A program made the position numbers and the translations under genes. This document shows positions 30,557-43,352 of a DNA stretch of 64,000 nt, piece by piece. The notes beneath the pieces are model-generated. The model was not told the origin of the DNA and did no database searches. It worked only from the letters and a program-made list of their open reading frames with translations. Numbering within the stretch: the first letter of the stretch is position 1; every line of letters starts with the position of its first letter. The stretch lies in assembly GCA_022478985.1 (NCBI GenBank), contig JAKSZP010015914.1:1-64000 (forward strand), in the 5' to 3' direction. This DNA is from Massospora cicadina. Taxonomy: Eukaryota > Entomophthoromycota > Entomophthoromycetes > Entomophthorales > Entomophthoraceae.

Positions 30557-31729
30557 GATAGTGATTATTGAATAACTGTGGCAGATTCAGATTTCTCATG
30601 AATACAATTATACCATTTAGTTCTAATTCAAATCATGAGATGTTACCCTGGTGCAGTTAAAATATATAAAATCTTAGTTGTATAATGTAGGAATTTTAAT
30701 GATCCTCTTAACTGGCTTTAACTCAGTATTGGGATTGGATAATATCCGTTGCAATTAGTTTAACCAACCATCAGTTTATGCAATAATGATTTAATGATTA
30801 TATTTTAACTAACAATTAGAAATAGGATTTTTTTGCTTCTGGAATATTTTAGTGCACAGCCCCAACTTCTTAGGGAGTTGCCAAAGTTGTATTAAATTTC
30901 TTTTGATGATTTTGCCTCAATGCTTTAATTATAAATATACAATGGATCAAATCCCATAACCCCACCAATGCAATTTCTGCTATCTAAATCTACTGATCAC
31001 CTTGGTTCTTGGTCTAAGAGTATATATCTGCTACAATTATTTTGGGAGTCATAAATTCTATCTTGTTCTACATGCCAGCATAAATGTTTGGTATGAGGAA
31101 TCATCTTTTTATTATAGCTATCCACCAGAACATTGATTGCTATCAGTTGCCATGACTACAAAGGAAATACCCTGAGCCCTAGTGATTTGTTTCATTGGCT
31201 TAATTTAGTATATTATTTTGCCAGCCTATCACTTGAAGTGCTGCTTAGTATATATAAAATGAACTAATAGGAATGCTAGTGGAAGGGATATATCTCAGAA
31301 GGAATTTAATAATAAGAATAAATTTTCCTATATGATTGGAGAAAACCTAGCAAAAAAGGAATATCTGAGTAAGCTATTGAGCCTTTAGCAGTAGTAGATA
31401 CTATATTGAGCTTTAAATTAATGCTAATAAAGTATTTCTCTTGCCAAAAAGTGTTTTTTTTCTAGTTTTCTAAGTGTGCTATCCTCTAAAGTACCTTATA
31501 ATTTTAAGCATATTAACATGTGCACTTGAAATAAGACACCTAAGCACTAATTTTAATATTGTGGTGCTCACTAAAGAGGCTCACTCCTTAGTTCCCAGTA
31601 GTCTATTTTAATTAAGTTTAGATTTTGTTGACTCCATTGAAGGCTTTCTTTCTGGGAAAAGTGCAAATCCCTGATGATGAAGTGGTCATCTCAGTAGCCC
31701 AATAGAATAATTCAGATGAGGTTCATCAA

Positions 31730-33571
31730 GTGCATGCTGCTTTAAATGGTCACGTTGAAAAATTCTCTGATAGTATACTTAATGACTGTCAAGTAAAAGA
31801 ATTATTAAAAATTACTGAAATGCTTCAACACCTTCTCAATGGTATATATGTAGATATGAACAGAGCTTTTCACTCTGATACTGATTTGTACCAGGTTATG
31901 GAGACATTGCAACTTGAAGTGAAAACTCAGGGTCATAAGGTAAGGAATCTAGTGAATGAGAACATCAACATAAAAGTGGAATTTCTGGCTGCTACCCAAA
32001 AAGTTGATATTATGTAAATCCTTTTGGAGAAAGAATGTTGATGTTTCACTTTCATGTGAGACTAATTTATTAATCAATCTGGCGCACAACCTGCTTATTT
32101 TATCAGCAATGAACATGAACCTCTTTCAGTTGAAGGAAATACAAAGGTGATGAGATGTTGGTTACACATGAATTGCCTATGGTTTTTATCTCCTCTCTGA
32201 ACGTTGGAGCCTCTGCTACTCCAGATATGCTGGCAACTTTTCACCCTAAGCATTCTGAATTGATTGTTTGTAAAACTCTGGTCCAACCTGCATGCAACAC
32301 CACTGGTATCATACACACATTCCCTTATGCTCTTTGATCCAGGCTTGTCCAGCGGTACAAGGTTGGTTTACTCCTACATCTCATCTTCATCACTCAGAAA
32401 GTCATTTAGGAGTGACGCAGGCCCTGTAGCCACAAACCTCAACTCATGTCAACCATATCAACTTACCAAAGTTTGATAAGATGAATTTGCACAATTTTAT
32501 TAGTCTCTCTTAAATTAGTATAGCTGGAGCATCCAAGAACACCAAGTTGAAAACAGTAATGAACTAATTGGATTCTAAAAGCCAAGAGTTAATTATGCCT
32601 AAACTACAGAAGATTGGCATGACTTACTGCAATTCCAAGGATCTTTTTATCAAGAAATTTGGTGAAGTGGAATGGCTAACCACCCATAAAACTGAGTTTC
32701 TTCATATTTTCATTGAAAAATATGAAACATTAAAATATTCATGGAGCAAGTTTATCTGGAAGCACAGACACTATCTGGTACTGATGCTATTAATTATTTT
32801 GATGTACAGATCTTCTACATGCCCGTAAGTCTTACAAAGATTTGTATTGGGTTATGTTTCCTGTTTTTAATGATGAAAATGATATCACCCATATAGTGAA
32901 TTATTTTCAGCGTTGCACTGTCACTTTGAGGCGCCTAACAAAAGTTATTAGGAGCCTTATGAAGTGCAGCCTCAGGGCCTCTCCTCAAATAAGGATTTAC
33001 TTCTGATGTATTGCCATCATTTGGATAGGCCTAATGTTAGTCAGATTACTTGTAAGTTTTTTCAAAAAAGTTAGCCATTATGCTAACCGTTACCCTAATT
33101 TAAGTTCTAAACCCTGGGTTCATTCTGTAAACCCTGTGGATGATGGTAATTTGGAAAAAAGGGGTATTGGATTTGGAACTTTCTACATCCACTTTCTCTA
33201 ACAAAATCATTGGTAAGAATAAAATGCCAAAACCCCCTTCCATGAAACAAAAGGTTGACTATGCCAGGCCATTTTTTCCAGTTAAGGTTTTAACAGATAA
33301 TAGCATAGTGGTGGCTACCCACTCACAAGAAAAAAGCAATGCTGAGTTGGCAGAAGTAGTAGTATTGAATCTATATGTTCAACAATTTGAACCACTTGAG
33401 CTTCCCAATCCTTCTTATGAGACACCCAAGTTGACTGGAGTTCAAGTGTCTGTACTTATTGAGTCCTTGAAAGATATAGCACTCAGTTATGTAAAGAACC
33501 TCAGCATTATTTCATCAAGTGGACAAAGTGATGTCCTTGCAATGAATCCTACTGATACTTATCTTTCTTAG
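31730..33571 (+). pseudogene. G3 gag region
   Basis: Three open blocks. 31730-32017 encodes an acidic, helical, coiled-coil-like region (LKITEMLQHLLNGIYVDMNR). The block 32568-32828 has a possible gag-like stretch. 33140-33571 is a Lys/Pro-rich linker leading to the protease. I see no CCHC knuckle. Placement directly after the primer-binding site and before the protease supports gag. Stops separate the blocks. Confidence 0.55.
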
Positions 33572-33589
33572 TGTTTTATATGGTAAAAC

Positions 33590-33880
33590 TGTGAATAAGC
33601 TCAAAGTCTGAGCTATTGTAGATAGAGGGACACCAACTAATATTGTGTCTACTAGATTTAAAAAAACCTGAGGCTTTCTCCAGACATAGATCATCACAAA
33701 ATTTATGTACTACCAACCCTCAAGATCACTTCAAAAGGAGCATATAGCACATTACCGCTATGTTTCATCTCCTTGATGATTTCTGCTCTAGTTATAGTTT
33801 CTTCTAGATAAAACTATGATTTTCTAGTTGGGACCTCATATAATAGTATATATGGAGTTAAAGACAATTTTATAGAATGC
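33590..33880 (+). pseudogene. G3 retropepsin-like protease
   Basis: Around 33595-33660 the sequence encodes AIVDRGTPTNIVSTRF, a retropepsin active-site region with the catalytic Asp kept but the usual D-T/S-G-A changed to DRGT. It aligns in motif and position with G1, G2 and G5. The rest of the domain is interrupted by stops. Confidence 0.65.
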
Positions 33881-34423
33881 ACTGGAGTTAATAAGATAAA
33901 CTCTTCCACTACTGTATAACTGAAAGGATGTGGCCCTACAGCCCCAAAGCTGGAGTTTTTAACTTCATGTACAAGTATGGTATAGTGCCAATTGGCTACC
34001 AGCCTCCACGTGGCTGTACCCAGCAGTTACCAAATCAGAATATAGAATTCAAGGGTACTCCCATACATGTTAATCATACTCTAACCATTCTGGTGGGTCA
34101 TCAAGCTATAATAGAAACTGAAAATACTTAACACTTCCCCAATGATTATATGGTAAAATAATCGCCCTGTAAGATTGATTTAATTTATAATCTGTCAATG
34201 AAACACATTTAATCTACCAGATCATGGTAAAATTCAAGTGCTTTTAACTAACCTGTATTCTTTTCTGTGGAAGGTAAGTAACACCATATGAATGCTTTTG
34301 TTCATATATTACCCATTGAAGAAGTATCATATATACATAAGGTTGAAAATTTGGATGAACTTGGGCTTAAATAACAAGTATCAATAAGTATATTTGCTGA
34401 TACCTTGATAACATCTTTCAAGG

Positions 34424-34935
34424 TTGATGGAAAATGAAAAGGACCAAGCACTGGCCCTGTTTAAAAAGTATAGTGTTATTTTTGCATATAATGACTATGA
34501 TTTAAAGTGTGCACATGAAGTGTTACATCAGATTAATACTGGTAATCATCTGCCAATTCATCTCTATCCTATTCAGCATTCAAAGGTGGCATATGAAGTT
34601 GTTAACCAATATATGATCAACTTGTGCAGCAAGGGATGTTAAACCCTCTAAGAGTCCTTGGGCTGCCCCAGTTTTGGCTATTAAAAAGAAGGATGGATTG
34701 AATCCCATGATAATAGTTTATATAAGATTATAATATTTTAAAGGAAGACTCCTACCCTTTACTCCATATTGATGATGCACTAGGTTGTTTAGGCAGCGCC
34801 TAATACTTTTCCACTATGGATTTAGTCTCTAGACATTAGAAGGTTTAGCTGCCAAAAGAGTTACAAGAAAGGTGTGCTATGATCACTGCTCAGGGTCTAT
34901 ACCATCCAATAGGATGCCACAAGATCCAAGTTTTA
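34424..34935 (+). pseudogene. G3 reverse transcriptase, first part
   Basis: 34424-34642 has the RT entry (YSVIFAYNDYDLKCAHEVLH) with an INTGNHLPIHLYP segment. Further on are KKKDG-like and D-Y-R-like remnants and ITAQGLYHP near 34880-34910. The gene is cut by G4 at 34936 and resumes at 41162. Many stops are present. Confidence 0.7.
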
Positions 34936-36220
34936 TGAAACTACCCTTGTGGCTTAATCAGGAGAATTTTACTATTTAAATTTTATTTGAGGTGGGCCAA
35001 CTTGGGGATGAAACGCACTGATTAAGGGATCAAAGAAATGGGAAAGGAGGATAAAGCCCAGAAAACCTCCATGCATGGCATATGATAGGCCAGGAACTCC
35101 ATGGACCGCCTTTGCTATTCACTATCTTAGTTTGGGGCATTGGTGCGCAACTACAACACAGTCATAATTGTCCCTCACCCAAAGTTCATCTATCAGGATT
35201 GAACTCAGGGAGGCAGTGGTAGTGAGTCCATACTCTACTACAGAGGTATCCTCTCCTAGAAACTTACCATTTAGAATCAAGAAGGAGAGCAAGCCAGAAG
35301 CCATTATTCTCATCACCCTGGGTGATTTGACTTATGTGGTGGATGAAAAATGTGTAATGGAGTATCTCTCAAAATCGTGTCACCTCCTCCCCCATTCATA
35401 CCAATAGTTAGCGGATAAAACTCAGAAGGGTTGTCAGGTAGTGGCGGTAGCCAGAAGCTATTGCCTGTGGAAGGTTGTGGCGATTTTCCGCAATAGGGTT
35501 CCACCACCAGTTTATGTTCCGCTGGGAAAGTCAAGTCAAATCTAAAAAAATAAATTTGTTAAGTTAGTTCTGGGCTTGAAGATCCCCATCTGCTAGTTTT
35601 CCCCAGAATTCTTAAAAACAAGACCATCCCAACAGGTAAGCGTGGTCAGCCCTTTCCCTACCCAATGAAGCTGGCCATATTTGGCCTGGCCATGGGTGCA
35701 ACCTGCTGTCTGCTGGAGGCATCATTGTCATCACACCAAGCACAATCATGACGTAATGAATATTCTCACTAACAAATTAAATGCAAATCTAACTAGGCAG
35801 GTTAGATCCAAGTCATTTTTGGAAATTGTTTAGAATGTCAATCCGCTGGGCCTGGTTACAATTTAAATTTGACAGTTGTGCGCTTAACTCCAATTCCCCA
35901 TTTAGCAATCATATAGGAAAACAGTCCCCAACAAGAACCGCTGTTGCTCCATTTTTTCCTTTTCCAACATTTTGGTTAAAACTAAAAAACCTTAAAAAAT
36001 CATTTGTGAATTTAAGAGTTCCACTAGACATTTAGTGGCAACTATTTAAATTTTGGAAATCCTTGAGTAGTCCCTGTGGCTGTATTCTGCCTTTTGATCT
36101 GTCTTTATGGATGTTTGTACCTGATATATTATGGCTGGGGTTCTGGGTGTTCATTTACCCAGAGTTCCAGGCTGGTCTTTTTTATCAGCACGTTCCATGA
36201 CATAATGGAGTGAACCACTT
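34936..36220 (+). repeat. 5' LTR of G4, carrying a SINE-A
   Basis: Matches 40136-41156 in long blocks, such as CATCACCCTGGGTGATTTGA, AGCTGGCCATATTTGGCCTG and GGGGTTCTGGGTGTTC. The first bases are partly deleted relative to the 3' LTR. The right edge is uncertain by tens of bases because the two LTR ends differ. Confidence 0.75.
34979..35257 (-). mobile_element. SINE-A copy 3, full length, inside the G4 LTR
   Basis: Flanked by diverged 16-bp duplications AGAATTTTACTATTTA (34963-34978) and AGAAACTTACCATTTA (35258-35273), 13 of 16 alike. On the minus strand the head has TACCTCTGTAGTAGAGTATGG-like A-box sequence and a B box GAGTTCAATCC. Body and tail match copies 1 and 2. The absence of this insert from the 3' LTR shows that it entered after G4. 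Confidence 0.85.
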
Positions 36221-36747
36221 TTGGCCTTCTTCACCCTTCTCTGTAAGCGGGTGTTGCGTTGGTTTTGTGTCACAATCTAGAAACCCAAAATTTTAATCAT
36301 AATTTTTGCACCATAGTAATGAAGTACCTCCTTACCCAGAGGGCAATGAGGTTTCCTCCCATCTTACAGGTGGAAAAGTTGGGTCCCTATTGCTCTTTAC
36401 GCCCCAGCCAGCTTAGACAGATTGCAAGCTTAAGGGTGTTGTTCATCCCTGTGGTCACTTTCCTGCCTCCATGACCCACTGTTATGTGCTTAAGTGGGAG
36501 TATTTAAGTGGTCAATCTAAAACCCTGGGAAGTCAATGTATGTGAATCTTTTGGTGCCATTGTTGACTTCTGGATAAGCACCAGAGAAGAAGGTAGCTCT
36601 TGTGGTCAGTATCACGGTTTCCTCTCTTGAGGATGAGCTGGGGGATAGTCTGGAGAATACTTCTTCCTATAGTTATGTCTTGCAAAGGGATTTTTAATAA
36701 GATCAGGAATATTCTCTGTTATCTTTAAGATCCAGTTAAGATTTCAT

Positions 36748-37182
36748 ATGGTATCCGTGGAGGCTCTCCTAGACATGGGAGCAGCTAGGAACTTTAGGAG
36801 CTTGCAGGTCGCCCAGGATTTGGATCTGGATCTTAATGTCAGGTCCTCAGTTTTGAGTGAGTCATCATCCTCAATGATGTATTATGCGGCGAGAAGCCTT
36901 CTACCATTCTCAGTGCATGAATATGTTTTCTGTGGTTGGTTCACTGCTGTTCTGGACTTGTTCCCTGTTAGGCTTGGGGTTGGTTGGTGGCAGAAGCAAC
37001 AATTTAGTATTGACCTGAAACCCAACGTTTTGTTATTTGTGAACCTTCATGCATGTGGTGAACTTCCACTTATTGATACCTTCTCCCCTGATGGAGCGGT
37101 TGGGTCAGTTTTTAATTCCTTTCTCCACAGCGCTACCGGCGGATTTTCCTTCTGGCTTGGCCCAGTAACAGGATATTTTTGA
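36748..37182 (+). pseudogene. G4 protease region
   Basis: An open stretch of 144 codons. It begins with VSVEALLDMGAARNFRSLQV, a retropepsin active site of the type common in chromodomain gypsy elements (A-L-L-D-x-G-A), with the Asp kept. Gag should lie upstream (36220-36740), but only short broken frames are visible there. The next block enters RT after a stop. Confidence 0.7.
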
Positions 37183-37189
37183 TATGAAA

Positions 37190-38000
37190 AAGGCCAACAG
37201 TATTCCCTCCCAAAAAGAGTATGATATGGATTTCTGCCTGAAAGTAAATGTAATAAACATCAACTTTACCATAAACCTTTTACAGAGCAAGAAGACAAGG
37301 TCTTGGAGGGGTATTTAAATGAAATGCCCATTAATTGATGAATGTTTAAGGCCACTTTATTGATCGCTTCATCTGAAGATTTTAATTAAAAGACTAGAGC
37401 ATATTATTGCACCTCTGCATAGATCATTGGTATTTAAATACTGTTACTGTTAATGATCCCTATCCCTTTCCCCTTAACCAGATGATTAGACAAACAATTG
37501 AATTTTTGGGCGTTTTTAAAACTTGATCATGTGAATGAATTCAACCAGATTTGTGTGGCGAAAGGCCATTAGTGGCTCAAGGCGGTTCATACCAGGAGAG
37601 GGATCTATCAGTTCCGCGTGATGCTTTAAGGCTTGAAAAATGCTTTGGCCACATTCCAGAGGATGATCAATGTCATGCCCAGCGACCTTCTGTTCACATG
37701 TGTGGTGGCATATATTAACACTATCCTTTTGCATTCCCCCACTCCTGAGAAGCATGGGAAGGACCTGGAGGCATTGCTGTCTATGTTGCACAAGTCTGCC
37801 CTCTATGTAAAACTCTTCAAATGTGAGTTCTTCAAGGAGGAGTTTACCTTTCTAGGTAACTTGGTCTTAAAGGATGCTAAGCGATTACACCCAGCAAGCT
37901 TAAGGTGATCTTGATGTGGCCCACCCCTTGCCACCCAGAAGCAGTTGCAGAGTTTCTTGGGTACAATCATATTATTAAAATAATTTTAACCTACCCTCTC
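37190..38000 (+). pseudogene. G4 reverse transcriptase
   Basis: An entry segment (KPFTEQEDKVLEGYLNEM) lies near 37270-37335. 37633-37908 carries LKNALATFQRMINVM (partly) and the catalytic region AYINTILLHSPTPEKHGKDL, where the usual Y-I-D-D is YINT. The thumb continues with KSALYVKLFKCEFFKEEFTF. Loss of both active-site aspartates and several frame breaks make it inactive. Confidence 0.8.
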
Positions 38001-38126
38001 ACAGTTGGCTGCCCCGCTTCATCCCTTGACAGGGAAGAATGTTCTGTTCCAAAGGACGGAGGTTTGCCAACTGGGCGTTTGACTCCATCAAGGAAATAAA
38101 TTTGTACACTACCTATTATATGATAT

Positions 38127-38774
38127 GTGGATCCCACCAAGCTTTTTACTGTAGCATGTGATGCCTCATCAGCCACTTTGGGGCAGTGCTGCTTCAACCG
38201 CAGACAGGGTAGAATATTTGGTCACACATTTTTTGTGAAAGTTCACTTCATCCAAGCAGTAATAGCCATTCATGATAAAGGGTTGGCAACTGTAGCATGG
38301 TCACTTAATCATTATTGGTACCTTCTGCAGGAAGCGCCCCATGAGGTGATTGTGCAGATTGATCACCAAGCTCTGATGTACTTCAAAAAACCTCAGAAGT
38401 TGGTGCACCAGCGGCTTGGAAGTTCTGTGTCTTGCGCAGTTTTTTTTCATGTGTTTGTGAAAGAGGCATTAATTATTTTCCCCAATTTTCTGAGCCGCAA
38501 CCCTTCCCTAAGTCTAATGGAGGAGTTGCAGGAGTTGACAACGGTGATCTCTTCCACCCAATTCTATCCCATTACTCCTCTCACAATTTATAAGGCTGAC
38601 TGGGCACTGGATGTGCCATTGATACCTCAGGTTTTGGTGGGTCAGATCAATTGCATGGAGAATTTGGAGCTGCTTGACCAGTTGGGTGCGCTAAGCTACA
38701 AGCGTACTCATTACTCAGTGGCAGAGGGCCAGATTTTGTCCCAGGGCTGGGGGTGGATGTCTCCTCAATTTTAG
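38127..38774 (+). pseudogene. G4 RNase H
   Basis: A 215-codon open stretch. It opens with LFTVACDASSATLGQCC, the RNase H first motif with its Asp. IHDKGLATVAWSLNHYWYLL and VQIDHQALMYFKKPQ are the family middle motifs. The tail runs through the connector (NFLSRNPSLSLMEELQEL) towards integrase. Confidence 0.8.
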
Positions 38775-39490
38775 GAGGAGATAGTCTCCTCTAACCATGA
38801 TCTCCTGTTGGTGGGGCACCCCAGCCACAAGAAATGCCTTGACCTGATCAAGCAAAGCTCAACTGGCTGGCCATTTCTAAGGAGGTGCTGTGGTGGATTA
38901 ATAATTGCATAATATGTGCATGCACTAAGTCAAATCAATTGGGTTAGAATGGTCTTCAGCATCCTCTGCAGCAGGCTCAGGGTCCATGGACCTCAGTATT
39001 TGTCAACTTCATTGTTGATCTTCCCTGTTCTGATTAGTTTGATGCAATTATAGGGTTAAGGACTGCTTTATGAAATTCTCTCTTTTTATACCTTGTAAGT
39101 TCGCTATTACCTTTGAAAAGATGATCCATCTTTTTGTCCGCCATAATTTCTCAATGTTTGGAATACCCCAGAAGGTAGTAACCAATTAAGGACAACAGTT
39201 TATGGCTTGGTTTTGGACCAATATGTTGGCTATCTTGAAGGTCCATCCCTGATGGTACACGGCATACCATCCCCAGTTGAATGGGAAGACAGAATTGGTC
39301 AACCAGATCCTTGAAAAGTACCTCCACCGCTATGTCTCCACTGCGCAGGATACCTGGGACACCAATCCTTCAATGGCGCAGCTTGTGTGCAACAACTTTA
39401 CTCATTTGTCAACAGGGTTCTCACCCTACAAAGCTACCTTGGGGTATAACTCTCATCCTCATTGGCCCTTGTACCTGTCTTAATGTATCT
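38775..39490 (+). pseudogene. G4 integrase
   Basis: Zinc-binding remnants (VGHPSHKKCLDLIKQ) lie at about 38810-38850. 39277-39483 is open and carries LNGKTELVNQILEKYL, with the third acidic residue, and STGFSPYKATLGY, a strongly conserved gypsy block. The central core is broken by stops. Confidence 0.75.
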
Positions 39491-39861
39491 TACACAGAGG
39501 AGCAGCTTCAGTGGATATGGATTACCTATCTCTGGTTGGAAGCACCTGATGATGACAATAGGTTATTACAAGCAGTTTGAAAATTGCAAAACATTCTCAA
39601 CTAGAAAATTAAGGTGGAGTCACAAGCAATGCTCAATATGTGACACCTGCACTTGAAGGTCACCACCAAGAAGTTTGCAATCAAGCATTCCAGTCTTCAC
39701 GTGGATGATGAGGATCTAGGTAATGAGGCCTTCCAGATGGCCCTTCTTGCACACTGAAAACTCTCAGTATTCCATGATTTCCAGTTGTCCCCATTTAAAA
39801 GGGACAGCACCCACTAAACCAGAGCCATTGGTGATTGAGGGCTCTGCATAAGTGAAGTTGG

Positions 39862-40135
39862 ATGCCATTTTGGAATTATAGAAATCATGACGTTTGGTGC
39901 AAAATTGGTGGCATGGAAGGGTTTTCATCAGATAAAAATAGCTGTGTGAAATTCACCAATTGTACTAATTGCAATGAGTTGGTGGAGGCCTTCCACATCG
40001 CTCATCCAGATGATCACTGGACCCCTCAGAAGGTTGCCACCATCTTGGCAATAAAATTACCAAAAGCGCACAAGAATGTCGCTCTGGCCAGGTTCCTGGT
40101 GCGGGTGCTCCTACAGTTCAACAAGGGAAGGTTAA
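39862..40135 (+). pseudogene. G4 C-terminal chromodomain-like tail
   Basis: The block ending near 40140 encodes NCTNCNELVEAFHIAHPDD and KVATILAIKLPKAHKNVALA. The same tail follows a clear chromodomain in G6 (YLVVWKGYPSYENSWVGAQN). Chromodomains on gypsy integrases are thought to guide insertion to marked chromatin. The polypurine sequence AACAAGGGAAGGTTAA lies right before the LTR at 40136. Confidence 0.65.
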
Positions 40136-41156
40136 TGTAAGCCTTGAGGAGCTAAACTTGTGGCTTAATTGGGAGGATTTCCATTATGAACCAAGAAAGG
40201 GCGCAATATGGAGGCCATTCCTCTCATCACCCTGGGCAACTTGATCCACGTTGTGAATGAGAGATGAGAAATGACATACCCTCTCAAAAAGTGCTACCTC
40301 CTCCCCCACTCACCACCCAAGAGTTAGTGGGAAAAATTAAGAGGTTGTGTCAGGAAGTGGCGGTGGCCAGAAGCCATCACCAGCGGAAGGTTGGTGGTGA
40401 TTGTCCTCAAGAGGGTCCTAACACCAGGTTGAGCTCTGATGGGAAGGTTGACTCAGATTAGACAAAAATAAATTTACCAAGTTAGTTTTGGGATTAAACA
40501 TACCCATCTGCTAGTTTTCCCCAGCAAACTTACAAAACAAGCCCATCCCTGGCAGACACAAGTGTGGTCAACCCTATCCTTACCCAATGGAGCTGGCCAT
40601 ATGTGGCCTGGCCATGGGCATAACCTGCTGTCCACCAGAGGCATCATAATCACTTTAAGTGTAAAGCGTCAGAATGAATATTCATGATAGCAAATTTGAT
40701 GCTAATATGACCAGGCAGGTTGGATCTGAGTTAGTATTGGAAATCGTTTATGATGTTGATCTTCTGGGATCATATCACAAAATATTCTTGACAGTAGTGT
40801 GCTTAGCTTCAGTTTCCCATTTAGCAAGGATACAGGTCAGCGGTCCCCAACAGGTTTTGATTTCAATCTATTTTTTTCCTTTCTGCCAGTTTTGGTTAAA
40901 ATAAAAAAAACTAAAAAACCAAATTTACTGTGAGTTTAAGAGTTTCTCTAGACCTTTACCAGAAATGGTTTCAATTTTAGTAATCCCTGGCTAGTCCTTA
41001 GTGGCTGCCTTCTACCTTTTCCATCCATAAATATGGATAGATGTATCTGAGGTATTCTGGCTGGGGTTCTGGGTGTTCGCCCACCCATATTTCTAGTCAG
41101 ATTTATTATTATCAGCACGTTACATGACACTAGGGCTGTGTAACGCCCTGGTGACA
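40136..41156 (+). repeat. 3' LTR of G4
   Basis: 1021 bp from TGTAAGCCTTGAGG to CTGGTGACA. The start resembles the starts of the LTRs of G6 (TGTAAGTCTGGGG, minus strand) and of the solo LTR at 46980-48177 (TGTAAGTCCCTGTG, minus strand). Confidence 0.85.
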
Positions 41157-41161
41157 TTCTA

Positions 41162-42000
41162 AAATTATATGGATATCATATTAGGAGATCTAAAAATCTC
41201 CTGTGTTAGTGTATTTAGATGACATAAAAGTTTTTCTAGAACGTTTATGGAGCATTTTCAGCATCTAGAGGAAGTTTTCCGCTGGCTGTCCAAGGCCAAT
41301 AAGAAATCAAACCTTTTTTGTGAAAGTTTTTCCATAACAACTTTAATATTTGGGGTTTGTCATCGACAAACAAGACTTATGGCCCCAGCCTGCTAAGGTT
41401 GAGGCTATTGTAAAATGCCATGACCAAGTAGTATTAGTGATATTCATATATTCTTGGGTTTTATCACTACTATTGCCAGTTCATGAAAAACTATAGTAAA
41501 ATAGGCAAGCCATTGTTTCTTCTTCTAAAGACTGGGATTCCATCTAAATGGGTGGGAAATTTTCAGCAGGCCTTTGTTCAGCCTAAGCTTTGCCTAACTC
41601 AAGTGCCAATACTTTTGTGCTTAAACTTTGATTAACTTTACATTGTTTAGAGAAATACATCCCTCACCGCCGCAGAGGAAGTGTTATCTTAGCTCAATAA
41701 TGAGGGGTAGAACACCCCATCACTTACTGTAGTTAGACTTTGGATATACATTAACAGAAAGATAAAATTCTGAAAAGGAATGTCTAGCTGTCATTTACAC
41801 TTGTAGGCAATTTAAGGTTTAATCCATGGAGCACATTTTACCATGGTGAATGGCCATGCCACTTTGCACTGTTTACAAAATCTAAAAGAGCTTAAAGAAC
41901 GGTTGGCCCACTAGGTCTTGAAATTATAAGCATATGACTTTGCAATTTGACACTGACCTGGCATCAAGCATCAAAATATGAATGAACTCTCATCTACCTA
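41162..42000 (+). pseudogene. G3 RT second part and RNase H
   Basis: Directly after G4 the G3 RT resumes with MDIILGDLKISC and a degenerate YLDD region, a LEEVFR-like helix and a GFVIDKQDL-like thumb. RNase H remnants (SEKECLAVIYTC) occur near 41775-41810. Numerous stops are present. Confidence 0.7.
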
Positions 42001-42189
42001 CTGTAGCCTTAAAGGCTGATTGCAACAATGAGTTATTTTAACAAAATGGTCAATCAGAAAATATGGTAATGAGCCTATCAAGATTCAACGCAAGTTGTAA
42101 AAAATGAGAAAATAATTTCTGTGAAGGATGAAAACTTATAAGGTCATTAATGCAAAACAATTCATGTTCCCTAGGGCCTACCATTTGGA

Positions 42190-42960
42190 ATTTTTTATTA
42201 TTGCCGCTCATAAGGTGACTGGGCACAATCAATATAAGAAATCGCTTGAACAACTATAATCCCATTATTTTTGGGATTCTATGTCTTACAATATCCATGA
42301 GACTCTCAGCTGCTGCCAAGGATGCCAAGCTATAGTCCCTTACCAGAAATCCACTTCTTTGATTTGGTTAAACCCAATTTTGCCTGTCACACTGTCTATA
42401 TGAAAATTGAGAACCTTGGCAAATACTTCTGGTAAATTTAAATATATTTTCGTGGCCATTGATCACCTTACCAAATGGGTGGAAGCCAAAGAAGTCAGGG
42501 ATTTAGGGACACATATATGGCTAAATATACTCTGAAACTTATTAATCAGGACGGATACCCCCAGTTTCTGTTGAAAGATAATGAGGCTAAGTTCACGTCC
42601 CAAATGATCTCTTTACTTGATGATATAATGGGTATAAGAGAGGTACTATCTACGCTATATCACCCTGAGACCAATGGTACTGTTGAATTAGTGAACGGTA
42701 CTCTTGTAGATTGTAAGTAAGTTAGTTATGATAAAAGCATCCAATTGGAACCTTTCCTTGCCTTCCTTCATATTTGTGTACAACATTGCATATCATCTTG
42801 CCAAGGGGCATCCCCTGATTACCTTACTCCTTAGGAAGCAACCCATGATGCCACCACTTTTATGTTCATGTATTACAGAAGATAGTAAAAGTACTAGTGG
42901 ATATCTTGATAGGCTTGTACAAACCTTAATTTAGCTACAAAGTTCTGCTTAATTTGGCTC
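42190..42960 (+). pseudogene. G3 integrase
   Basis: The open stretch 42475-42720 encodes FLLKDNEAKFTSQMISLLDD, holding the second catalytic Asp, and HPETNGTVELVNGTLVDCK, holding the Glu. The preceding zinc-binding remnants are visible around 42210-42330. 42728-42934 carries the following FIFVYNIAYHLAKGH block. Frame breaks separate all parts. Confidence 0.78.
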
Positions 42961-43352
42961 ATTGGCTTGGAAAATCAAGTCTAGATCACATGATAACAAA
43001 GACTACTGGACAATATCTACTTTTAGTGTAGGGAGATTGGTCTGGTATTATGACAACCATGGCTTTGGAAGGACAAGCAAATTAGCACATATTTGAAAAG
43101 ACCTTTTTTGATCATACAGTAGGCATCTAGAGATGCTTACACTCTGAAGGATCTTACTAAGGTCCATCTTATTAATTAAGTGCATGCTAAGTTTCTTAAG
43201 AAACACTACCAACACACCAGTCTTCCAGCCCCAGCTCTCAATAGCTCATCTGACCCCCACCCATCTTTTTTACATGAATTTGGTCACGTAAGAGAAATGC
43301 TCCATTTGGTTTGGCCACCATCAGATTATGCAATATTGTAATAATGATTATC

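Larger units (their letters stand above)
29548..31558. other. AT-rich DNA with two micro-retroposons; likely G3 5' LTR at its right edge
   Basis: No gene is visible. Micro-retroposons C and D lie 450 bp apart. The right edge (ending TTTTAATATTG, just before the primer-binding site at 31562) should belong to the G3 5' LTR, but no second copy is available to define its start. Confidence 0.4.
34936..41156 (+). mobile_element. G4: chromodomain-type Ty3/gypsy element nested in G3
   Basis: 5' LTR 34936 to about 36220 (enlarged by a SINE-A), 3' LTR 40136-41156. Flanking 5-bp repeats are TTTTA (34931-34935) and TTCTA (41157-41161), one mismatch. Removing G4 rejoins the RT of G3 at its QGLY...-GDLKISC region, which confirms the edges. 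Internal genes are protease, RT, RNase H, integrase and a C-terminal chromodomain-like tail, all decayed. It is related to G6. Confidence 0.85.
31562..43340 (+). mobile_element. G3: decayed Ty3/gypsy element split by G4
   Basis: A primer-binding site TGGTGCTCACTAAAGAGG at 31562-31579 shares its first 12 bases with G1 and G2. Gag-like, protease and the first half of RT follow up to 34935. After G4 (34936-41156) the RT continues with its YLDD-like region, then RNase H and integrase to about 42950. No 3' LTR is recognised before Helitron-like DNA starts at 43353, so the right end is lost or very diverged. Confidence 0.8.
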
